Shown here: piece after piece, positions 39,544-45,699 of the stretch
Layout of the letters: the number at the start of each line of letters is the position of its first letter
How positions within the stretch are numbered: the first letter of the stretch is position 1
Source of the DNA: DAOUMF01 sp034408935
GTDB lineage: Bacteria > Chloroflexota > Dehalococcoidia > SM23-28-2 > RBG-16-64-32
DNA length: 45,699 nt
Assembly (NCBI GenBank): GCA_034408935.1
Contig: DAOUMV010000001.1
Location: forward strand, 1 to 45,699
Direction of reading: 5' to 3'
Notes under the pieces: generated by a model
What the model was told of the DNA's origin: nothing
Seen by the model: only the letters and a program-made list of their open reading frames with translations
The model's database searches: none
Position numbers and translations under genes: made by a program

Positions 39544-39621
39544 TGGTCGGGGTGGGCGGATTCGAACCGCCGACCTCACGGTCCCGAACCGTGCGCTCTA
39601 GCCTGACTGAGCTACACCCCG
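39544..39621 (-). tRNA. tRNA-Pro (anticodon CGG), CCA encoded
   Basis: The minus strand folds as a full cloverleaf of 75 nt plus CCA: acceptor CGGGGTG with CACCCCG, D-arm GCTC...GAGC, anticodon arm CACGG-TTCGGGA-CCGTG with anticodon CGG, five-base variable loop, T-arm GGCGG-TTCGAAT-CCGCC, discriminator A. The 3' CCA is present in the DNA (39546-39544). It reads the Pro codon CCG, a common codon in a high-GC genome. Confidence 0.97.
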
Positions 39622-39638
39622 TCGCAGATCGCAGATGA

Positions 39639-39668
39639 ATGTTAGCAGAGCCGTGCACAGCCTGTCGA
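39639..39668 (-). promoter_or_regulatory. tRNA-Pro promoter
   Basis: Minus strand TCGACA (39668-39663), 18 bp, TAACAT (39644-39639), about 17 nt before the tRNA 5' end. Confidence 0.5.
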
Positions 39669-39719
39669 GAAGAGCCGCCATTGCTGCCGCACCGGCCGCG
39701 CCTTACACTGGGCGCGAGG

Positions 39720-39725
39720 TAGACT
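39720..39725 (+). promoter_or_regulatory. -10 element placed for a leaderless flippase mRNA
   Basis: TAGACT ends 7 nt before ATG 39733. AGCGTCG in between is not a Shine-Dalgarno. No clear -35. Confidence 0.45.
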
Positions 39726-39732
39726 AGCGTCG

Positions 39733-41085
39733 ATGCAGGAGCAGGGCGGGGTTCGGGGCGACTTCTTCCTGAACGTCAACCTGGTCTTCCTCTCCCAGAT
39801 CGTTATCTACGGCCTCGCCTTTGGTCTCCGCATCGTCCTCGCCCGCGGCCTCGGCGACGAGGGCCTGGGTACCTACTCCCTCTTCTTCCTGGCCGTCATC
39901 GTGGCCGGTGGCATCGTCAATCTGGGTGTCGGCCTGGGCAACATCTTCTTCCTGAACAAGCGGACCTACTCCTACCGCGTGCTCCTCGCCTGCACCCTGT
40001 TCGTCCTCGCCGTCACCTCTGCGCTGACCTGGGTACTGGTCGCCGCCTTCGGCCTCATCGTCGAACCCCATCTGTTCGTCTCGGGCCGAGCCTACTGGCT
40101 GTACGCTGCCGCCCTACCCGCCGTCGTCGCCTACGTGCTGCTCACCTCGTTCCTCCACGGCTCCAGCCGCTTTGCGGCCCTTGCCACCGTCGCCGTCGGC
40201 CAGGGGCTCTCGGGCCTCCTCATGGCAGGGGGTCTGTACGCCGCCGACGTCCTGGACGTGTTCAGCGCCCTGGCCGCATGGGCCGGCTCCTTCCTGCTGG
40301 CGGACCTCATGGCCCTGGCCTTCATCGGCGTCCGTAATGTGGACCTCCGCGGCGTTCTGTGGCCCCAGTGGCGCGTTCTCAAGGACCAGGTACGCTACGG
40401 GGCTCAAGGACAGATCGCCAACCTGGCCCAGCTCTTCAACTACCGCCTGGACCAGTTCCTGGTGGCGGCCTTCGTGTCCCGTGCCGCTGTCGGCCACTAC
40501 GCCGTCGCCGTCGGCCTGGGCGAGAGCGTCTGGTGGATCTCCTCCGCCGTGGCCATGGTCCTCTTGCCACGCCTCACCGAGATGGACCGCGAGCGGGCCC
40601 GGGAGATGACTCCCCTGCTGTCCCGCAATACCGTCCTCGTCAGCGTCGGTGCGGCCGCCGTCCTCATGGCCGCCTCCCCCGTCCTTATACGCGTCCTCTT
40701 CGGCGGCGAGTTCACCCCGGCCACCGCACCCCTCATGCTCCTGATGCCCGGCGTCATCGCCGCCAGCGCCACCCGCGTCCTGGGAAGCTACCTGTTCAGC
40801 CAGGGACGGGTGATCTACAACACCTACGCCACCTTCATCGCTCTGGGGGTGACGTTGGCCCTGGACCTGGTCCTCATCCCCACCTTGGAAGTGCCCGGCG
40901 CGGCGATCGCCTCGTCCATCGCCTACGTCGCGTCCCTGGCCGCCACCCTCTACTGGTACCGCCAGGTCTCCGGCGGCAGCGTCTGGCAGGCCCTGATCTT
41001 CCGACCCAGCGACCGCCGCTTCTACGGCGATCTCCTGCAAAGGTTGCGGGCGCGCGCCCTGCCCGCCGAGAAGAAGGCCATGTAG
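39733..41085 (+). CDS. Polysaccharide/oligosaccharide flippase (MOP superfamily)
   Basis: A 450-aa integral membrane protein with about 12-14 transmembrane helices. FFLNVNLVFLSQIVIYGLAF and LRIVLARGLGDEGLGTYSLF form the first-helix and loop motif of the RfbX/MATE-like polysaccharide transporters (R-x-L-G-x-x-G-x-G-x-Y-s-l). ALPAVVAYVLLTSFLHGSSR and QLFNYRLDQFLVAAFVSRAA are also typical. It probably flips lipid-linked sugars across the membrane. No glycosyltransferase genes are nearby in this window, but galE at 17590 could supply sugar. Confidence 0.92.
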   Translation: MQEQGGVRGDFFLNVNLVFLSQIVIYGLAFGLRIVLARGLGDEGLGTYSLFFLAVIVAGGIVNLGVGLGNIFFLNKRTYSYRVLLACTLFVLAVTSALTWVLVAAFGLIVEPHLFVSGRAYWLYAAALPAVVAYVLLTSFLHGSSRFAALATVAVGQGLSGLLMAGGLYAADVLDVFSALAAWAGSFLLADLMALAFIGVRNVDLRGVLWPQWRVLKDQVRYGAQGQIANLAQLFNYRLDQFLVAAFVSRAAVGHYAVAVGLGESVWWISSAVAMVLLPRLTEMDRERAREMTPLLSRNTVLVSVGAAAVLMAASPVLIRVLFGGEFTPATAPLMLLMPGVIAASATRVLGSYLFSQGRVIYNTYATFIALGVTLALDLVLIPTLEVPGAAIASSIAYVASLAATLYWYRQVSGGSVWQALIFRPSDRRFYGDLLQRLRARALPAEKKAM

Positions 41086-41159
41086 TCCCCCGCCAATGTC
41101 ACACTTGCAGACCGTGCCGCAAGACCCCATCATACTAGTGATACCAGCAGAGGAGACCT

Positions 41160-42320
41160 ATGCCTAGACTCCCATCATTCCTCGCCAAATACCGCAGGCG
41201 CCATGTGATCGCAGCCGGGCTGGCGCTGGTCCTCGGCCTCGCCGGCCTCGGGGTCGTCGGGGCCGTCGTCCTGACCACAGGCGGCTCGTCCGGCTCCTCC
41301 CAGGCCGTCCTCGGCGCCACTTCTACGCCAGCACGTACACCAACCCCGAGCGCCACTCCAACCGAACCCACCCTCATCGACGGCGTGCGCGTGTCTCCGA
41401 AACGTCTCCAGGAGCTGGAGGCGCGCCTGCCCCTGGCGGTCATGGTGGACAACCTCGCCACTGGGGCCCGGCCCCAGGTCAACCTAGACAAGGCCGACCT
41501 CGTTTTCGAAGCCGTCGCCGAGGGAGGGATCACCCGCTTCCTTGCCGTCTACTGGCGCAACGATCCCGAGGTCATAGAGTCCGTGCGCTCAGCCCGCGTC
41601 TACTACCTGGACTGGGCAGCCGAACTGGACGCCATCTTCGTCCACTGGGGGTTCGCTACGTCCGACGGCGCCGCCGATGTCCCGTCCGCCATCGCCCGCC
41701 TGAGCCTGAGGGATCTCGACGGTTTCTACTACGATGAGCCCCTGTTCGAGCGCGATCCCGACCGCGCTGCCCCCCACAACGGTATCGCCAACAGCGACGC
41801 CCTCTGGGATCAGGCCACCCAGAACGACTGGAGCGGCCCGCCGTCCATCGACCCTTGGACCTTCAAGAAGGACGACTCGGCCCGCGCCCGCGCCCACGAC
41901 GCCGTGACCGCGAAAACGATCGACCTCGGCTTCGGCGGGCCCTTCTCCTCCGACTACGCCGTGCGCTGGACGCACGACCCCCGAACGAACTCGTACCTAC
42001 GCACCATGGGCGGCGCCCCACACAAAGACGGCGCCAGCAACCAGCGCATCCGCGCTAAGAACGTGGCGGTGATGGTCACAGATGTCTCGTCCGCGGGCGA
42101 CGGCACGGCTCACCTCCTCTACCGCACCACGGGCCAGGGCCAGGCTGTCGTCTTCCAAGACGGCATCGCCATCGAGGGAAGCTGGGAGAGACCCAGCACT
42201 ACCGATCGCACGCGCTTCTACGACGCCGCCGGCAACGAGATCGCCTTCAACCGCGGCCAGACCTGGATAGAGGTGCTGGCCGTCAGCGACCCCCTGAGCT
42301 ACCAGCCGGCGAGCCCCTAA
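41160..42320 (+). CDS. DUF3048 (YerB-like) exported protein (386 aa)
   Basis: N-terminal signal anchor (about residues 14-38), then a Thr/Pro linker and a DUF3048 domain. PLAVMVDNLATGARPQVNLD, KADLVFEAVAEGGITRFLAV and VIESVRSARVYYLDWAAELD form the well-conserved core; the second subdomain includes FGGPFSSDYAVRWTHDP and NVAVMVTDVS. YerB-type proteins are surface lipoproteins of unknown role. ATG 41160 is preceded by GAGGAG. Separated from the flippase by 74 bp. Confidence 0.9.
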   Translation: MPRLPSFLAKYRRRHVIAAGLALVLGLAGLGVVGAVVLTTGGSSGSSQAVLGATSTPARTPTPSATPTEPTLIDGVRVSPKRLQELEARLPLAVMVDNLATGARPQVNLDKADLVFEAVAEGGITRFLAVYWRNDPEVIESVRSARVYYLDWAAELDAIFVHWGFATSDGAADVPSAIARLSLRDLDGFYYDEPLFERDPDRAAPHNGIANSDALWDQATQNDWSGPPSIDPWTFKKDDSARARAHDAVTAKTIDLGFGGPFSSDYAVRWTHDPRTNSYLRTMGGAPHKDGASNQRIRAKNVAVMVTDVSSAGDGTAHLLYRTTGQGQAVVFQDGIAIEGSWERPSTTDRTRFYDAAGNEIAFNRGQTWIEVLAVSDPLSYQPASP

Positions 42321-42580
42321 GCTCTCACCATATTGGAGAGACCGCTGGCACGGCTCCGGCCGTGGCATGTCAAAGAAGCCTCGACCCCGTCAAGCCCTCC
42401 TCGGGCAGTCTTGCCCATCGTTTGCCGAGCCCATTCTTAACCGCCTCTCACCTGCGTTAAGGGCGTTCACGGGCAACGGCAGCCTTGGGCGCGGCGTCCC
42501 CTCTTACGGAGAGACCCACGGGACAGCGGGAACCGGCGGGCATTGGTGGCATGAGAGGAACGTTCGTCAAGGGGACGGGG
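42321..42580 (+). other. 260-bp leader-like region without a recognisable gene
   Basis: No conserved ORF. It contains a short hairpin GGGCA-GTCT-TGCCC (42403-42416) and another possible stem around GGGAACCGGCGGG. Structured-RNA leader is conceivable but no known riboswitch consensus fits. Confidence 0.3.
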
Positions 42581-42769
42581 ATGCTGGCGTCCCTGTGCCT
42601 GATTACGGTGGCCACGGCCGCCGTGTTGTTCCTGGCCGCCGTCCCTGAGGCCAGCGTCCGCCCGTCAACGACCCCTAGCGGAAGGACGGCGTCCGTTTAC
42701 GAAGCGGACACCGAATCTAACTTGGTGCTCAACCACGGAGATAGCGGAGCCAGCGCTTCAGTCCCATAA
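42581..42769 (+). CDS. Possible small membrane/secreted peptide (62 aa)
   Basis: ATG 42581 is preceded by AAGGGGACGGGG, a fair Shine-Dalgarno. The peptide starts with a signal-peptide-like segment (MLASLCLITVATAAVLFLAA) and continues with a short Ser/Thr-rich tail ending ASASVP. An alternative upstream ATG at 42551 adds ten residues. No family recognised. It precedes the subtilase on the same strand. Confidence 0.35.
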   Translation: MLASLCLITVATAAVLFLAAVPEASVRPSTTPSGRTASVYEADTESNLVLNHGDSGASASVP

Positions 42770-42982
42770 ACTATAGTGTGTAAGGCAAGGAGCCACCATA
42801 TCACAAGCTGGGAAATTGGAGGAGAAGACCTATCCTGAAGCTTCTGTCGCGAGCCTTCATACCACCAGCGGTTGTCCCGCTGGCGCTCTGGATGTTCGCC
42901 GCGGTCGCTGGGCCAGAGACATCGTCGAACTAGGCGAGGACACTACCCAAGCCGCTTCAGGTATGGCCGCGAGGCAGTGACG
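42770..42982 (+). other. Two overlapping open frames with sound Shine-Dalgarno but no standard start codon
   Basis: TATAGT at 42772-42777, then AAGGAG (42787-42792) 5 nt before ATA 42798: this frame is open for 60 codons and ends in TGA 42978-42980, overlapping the in-frame GTG 42977 of the subtilase (GTGA). In another frame, GGAGGAG (42818-42824) precedes CTG 42835, which opens a 32-residue hydrophobic peptide (KLLSRAFIPPAVVPLALWMF and on) that stops at 42933. Either could be a leader peptide or a decayed gene. Confidence 0.25.
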
Positions 42983-45699
42983 GTGCGACCGAACGTCAAA
43001 ATTCACATCGCCCTCGTAGTAATGGCAGCGGTAGGAGGGCTCCTCCTGTTCGGTGGAGCTGGCTCTATGCCCTCGGTCCGAGCGGAGGCGGATCCACCCT
43101 ATGTCCCCGGCGAGCTCATAATCAGCTTTCAGCCGGGTGTCACGGCGGAGGAGATCGGTGACTTTTACGACGACTACGACCTCTTGGAGGAGGAGACCCT
43201 AGACAGCGACCTCGATGACGATGACCCCGAGGCAAGGCTCGTTACCGTCCCGGTGGAGCTGACTGAGGCTCTGAGCGGAACGCTGGGGCAGGACCCGCGC
43301 ATGGAGTACGCCGAGCTCAACTACATCGTCTCCGCCGACGTGACTCCCAATGATCCCAAATTCGGCCAACTCTGGGGCTTGAACAACACAGGCCAGACCG
43401 GCGGCACTACAGACGCAGACATCGACGCCGCCGAGGCCTGGGCCATCAACACCGGCTCGTCCGCTGTTATCGTAGGCGTGATCGACACTGGGGTGAACTA
43501 CAACCACGAAGATCTCAGTGACAACATTTGGAAGAACCCTACGGAATGTGTGGGACCAGGTGGTACCTGTGTGGCCGATGGGGTCGACAATGATGGAAAT
43601 GGCTACGTAGATGACTTTTACGGAATCAACGCCATCACCAATAGTGGCGACCCCATGGACGACCATGGCCATGGCACCCACGTGGCCGGGACCATCGGCG
43701 CCCAGGGAAACAATGGCATCGGCGTGGTGGGGGTGAACTGGACGGTGCGCATCGCCGCCTGTAAGTTCCTCAATTCGGGCGGCAGTGGTACCACTGCCGA
43801 TGCTATCAAGTGTTTCAAGTACTTCAACCACCTTAAGAACGTGCAAGGGCAGAACTTGGTGGTCACCAACAATAGCTGGGGAGGTGGGGGATTCTCTCAG
43901 GCCCTAAAGGACGCGATGGCTGGCCTCGACCAGCCGGGCATGGCGCCCATCCTCCACGCCACCGCAGCCGGCAACTCCAATAACAATAACGACGCAAGCC
44001 TCCGCTACCCATCCAGCTATGACCTCGACAACATCATCGCCGTGGCCGCCACCGACAAGAACGACCTCTACGCCAGCTTCTCCAGCTACGGCGCCACCAC
44101 GGTAGACGTAGCCGCGCCAGGGGTTAGCATCCTAAGCACTCACATCCCGGGCAACGGGTATGGTTCGATGAGCGGGACGTCCATGGCCACCCCCCACGTG
44201 GCCGGCGCCGCCGGCCTCGTCTGGGCCCAGTATCCGGGCCTCTCGGCTGCCCAGGTAAAGCAGCGTATCCTGTCGGGCGCAGATTACATCGGCGACAAGG
44301 GAAGCAACTCCTCCAAGCCCACCCTTACCAACGGCCGCCTGAACGTGTTTAACGCCCTAGAGAATGACACCTCGCCGCCGGCAGCGGTAACCAATTTGGC
44401 AGCGTCTGGCTCGGGGTTGACTTCAGTGACGCTGACGTGGACGGCAACCGGTGATGATGGCCTCGTGGGAACAGCTAGCTCCTACGACATTAGGTATTCC
44501 ACTTCGGCGATCACGGATGCAAACTGGGCTACGGCAACTCAGGCGGTTGGCGAGCCAAGCCCGCAGCCATCAGGTTCAACGGAGACCTTTACCCTGACAG
44601 GTTTGGACCCCAGCACCACGTATTACTCCGCCTTGAAGGTAAGAGACAACGGCAATGACTCAGTATTGTCGAATGTGAGCACCGCGAGCACAACGGCGGG
44701 GATCATAGTCTTCCAGGACGACATGGAAGGCGGTATGGGGACCTGGACACCAACTGGGCTTTGGCACCAGTCCACCCATCGGTCGGACAGCCCTGGCACC
44801 GCCTGGTACTACGGCATCGAGGGGGTCTGGAACTATAACACCAGCGGCACTAACAGCGGGACCCTCACCTCGCCAGCCATCAGCCTGGCGGGCGCCACCG
44901 GGGCGATCCTGACCTTCACCGAATGGAGCCAGTTGGAATCGCTCGCCTACTACGACCGCACCAGGGTGCAGGTATCCCCCAATGGGACGACCTGGGTCAC
45001 CGTCTTTGAGTCGCACGGCACCAAGAACGCCTGGGCCAAAAGGACGGTGGACCTGACGCCGTATGTCGGCTGGGAGAACATCTACCTCCGGTTCTGGTTT
45101 GACACCATCGATGGCATCTACAACAAGTACGAGGGCTGGTACGTGGACGATGTCAAGCTGCTCGTTTCGGGGACCGACTCTGACGGCGATGGGGTGGCGG
45201 ACACGGCCGACAACTGCCCGAATGTGCCCAACCCCGACCAGGAGGACACCGACGGCGATGGCGTGGGCGACGCCTGCGACAACTGCCCCGCCGATAGCAA
45301 TCCAGACCAGACCAACACGGACGGCGATAGCATGGGCGACGCCTGTGACCCGGACGACGACAACGACGGGGTTCTCGACGGCACCGACAACTGTCCCCTG
45401 ACCGCCAACCCCGGCCAGGAGGACACCGACGGAGACGGCGTGGGCGACGTCTGCGATCCTCGCATAGAGGTGGACAGGGTGACCGTGGACCACAACTGGA
45501 CTGCGGTGAACCTCACCAAGAGCTTCACCAACCCTGTGGTGGTGGCCCGCCCGGCCAGCATCAACGGCTCCGACCCTACGTCCGTGCGCATACGCAACGT
45601 GACGGGCAGCGGCTTTGAGATAAGGCTTCAGGAATGGGACTACCTGGACGGAGCACACGTGAACGAAGAGATAGACTACCTGGTCATGGAGGCAGGCAC
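42983..45699 (+). CDS. Secreted multidomain subtilisin-like serine protease (S8), 3' end outside the window
   Basis: The frame is open through the end; 905 residues are visible. Signal segment about residues 6-27; an inhibitor-like propeptide starts at PYVPGELIISFQPGV. The catalytic triad is Asp168 (GVIDTGVNYNHED), His230 (HGHGTHVAGT) and Ser400 (SGTSMATPHVAG). Then come a fibronectin type III-like domain (about 462-571), a jelly-roll domain (575-727), four thrombospondin type 3-like Ca-binding repeats (730-824; DTDGDGVGDACD, DNCP) and a final domain with VDHNWTAVNLTKSFTNPVVV. GTG 42983 has GAGG 8 nt upstream; GTG 42977 is the alternative. Probably cleaves extracellular protein for nutrition. 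More may follow. Confidence 0.95.
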   Translation, partial: MRPNVKIHIALVVMAAVGGLLLFGGAGSMPSVRAEADPPYVPGELIISFQPGVTAEEIGDFYDDYDLLEEETLDSDLDDDDPEARLVTVPVELTEALSGTLGQDPRMEYAELNYIVSADVTPNDPKFGQLWGLNNTGQTGGTTDADIDAAEAWAINTGSSAVIVGVIDTGVNYNHEDLSDNIWKNPTECVGPGGTCVADGVDNDGNGYVDDFYGINAITNSGDPMDDHGHGTHVAGTIGAQGNNGIGVVGVNWTVRIAACKFLNSGGSGTTADAIKCFKYFNHLKNVQGQNLVVTNNSWGGGGFSQALKDAMAGLDQPGMAPILHATAAGNSNNNNDASLRYPSSYDLDNIIAVAATDKNDLYASFSSYGATTVDVAAPGVSILSTHIPGNGYGSMSGTSMATPHVAGAAGLVWAQYPGLSAAQVKQRILSGADYIGDKGSNSSKPTLTNGRLNVFNALENDTSPPAAVTNLAASGSGLTSVTLTWTATGDDGLVGTASSYDIRYSTSAITDANWATATQAVGEPSPQPSGSTETFTLTGLDPSTTYYSALKVRDNGNDSVLSNVSTASTTAGIIVFQDDMEGGMGTWTPTGLWHQSTHRSDSPGTAWYYGIEGVWNYNTSGTNSGTLTSPAISLAGATGAILTFTEWSQLESLAYYDRTRVQVSPNGTTWVTVFESHGTKNAWAKRTVDLTPYVGWENIYLRFWFDTIDGIYNKYEGWYVDDVKLLVSGTDSDGDGVADTADNCPNVPNPDQEDTDGDGVGDACDNCPADSNPDQTNTDGDSMGDACDPDDDNDGVLDGTDNCPLTANPGQEDTDGDGVGDVCDPRIEVDRVTVDHNWTAVNLTKSFTNPVVVARPASINGSDPTSVRIRNVTGSGFEIRLQEWDYLDGAHVNEEIDYLVMEAG

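Noticed and set aside
42450..42570. Possible c-di-GMP (GEMM) or other riboswitch in the leader before the small ORFs
   Set aside because: Fragments such as CACGGGCAACGG and GGGAACCGG look suggestive, but the core GACGCAAAGCC-type segment and the paired stems do not line up.
42367..42648. 93-codon frame starting MSKKPRPRQALLG
   Set aside because: Low-complexity Arg/Gly-rich reading with no Shine-Dalgarno and no domain; overlaps the better 42581 frame.
1..45699. CRISPR array, prophage, insertion sequence, toxin-antitoxin or defence island
   Set aside because: No regularly spaced repeats, transposase, integrase, phage structural or nuclease genes were seen; the XRE gene neighbours DUF2851, not a toxin.

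Overview
High-GC bacterial chromosome segment with dense, mostly short operons and almost no mobile DNA. The gene content suggests a deep-branching, Gram-positive-like or monoderm bacterium, most likely a Chloroflexota member (Dehalococcoidia-type). Pointers are an archaeal-type fructose-1,6-bisphosphate aldolase/phosphatase, a transketolase split into two genes, several thiolase-fold/DUF35 genes, a SufR-like regulator, a DUF2851 protein, a tiny bS22/COX24-type ribosomal protein and a large secreted subtilase with type-3 thrombospondin repeats. The lineage is inferred from content only; there is no rRNA gene here.

Layout. 1-5.2 kb: end of an EAL-domain gene, a thiolase-like enzyme (-), then a complete polar amino-acid ABC transporter (binding lipoprotein, permease, ATPase) and a barrel-like protein of unknown function. 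5.2-11.6 kb: a MerR regulator, a CopC-like anchored protein (-), then proB ... proA with a thiolase-fold/DUF35 pair, bS22 and a DUF2007-like gene between them. 11.6-14.4 kb (-): split transketolase and a cation diffusion facilitator. 14.5-16.6 kb: amidohydrolase, RNA 2',3'-cyclic phosphodiesterase and a membrane protein. 16.6-22 kb (-): a CAP-domain protein, and enoyl-CoA hydratase, folC, fabF, galE. 22-27 kb: an unknown gene, FBP aldolase/phosphatase, rdgB, moaA, an Ig-like protein, moaC. 27-31.4 kb: SufR-like regulator, PP2C-like protein, tsaD, DUF2851 (-), XRE repressor (-). 31.4-33.7 kb: groES-groEL under a CIRCE element. 33.7-39.6 kb (-): cupin relic, catalase with a PerR-like box, class I amidotransferase, an ABC-2 exporter, a TPR protein and tRNA-Pro(CGG). 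39.7 kb to the end: a flippase, a DUF3048 protein, a stretch of small ORFs, and a subtilase that runs off the window.

Together the genes describe ordinary housekeeping (proline, folate, fatty acid, molybdopterin, t6A, chaperonin, peroxide defence) with gluconeogenic sugar metabolism and acyl-CoA chemistry. The regulatory DNA is the most informative part. Several genes have a -10 hexamer 6-8 nt before the start codon and no Shine-Dalgarno, as expected for leaderless mRNAs. Clean operators (CIRCE, PerR-like, XRE, an inverted repeat at the FBP aldolase/phosphatase promoter) overlap recognisable promoters. tsaD appears to start at CTG. I found no CRISPR array, insertion sequence, prophage or unmistakable new defence system.
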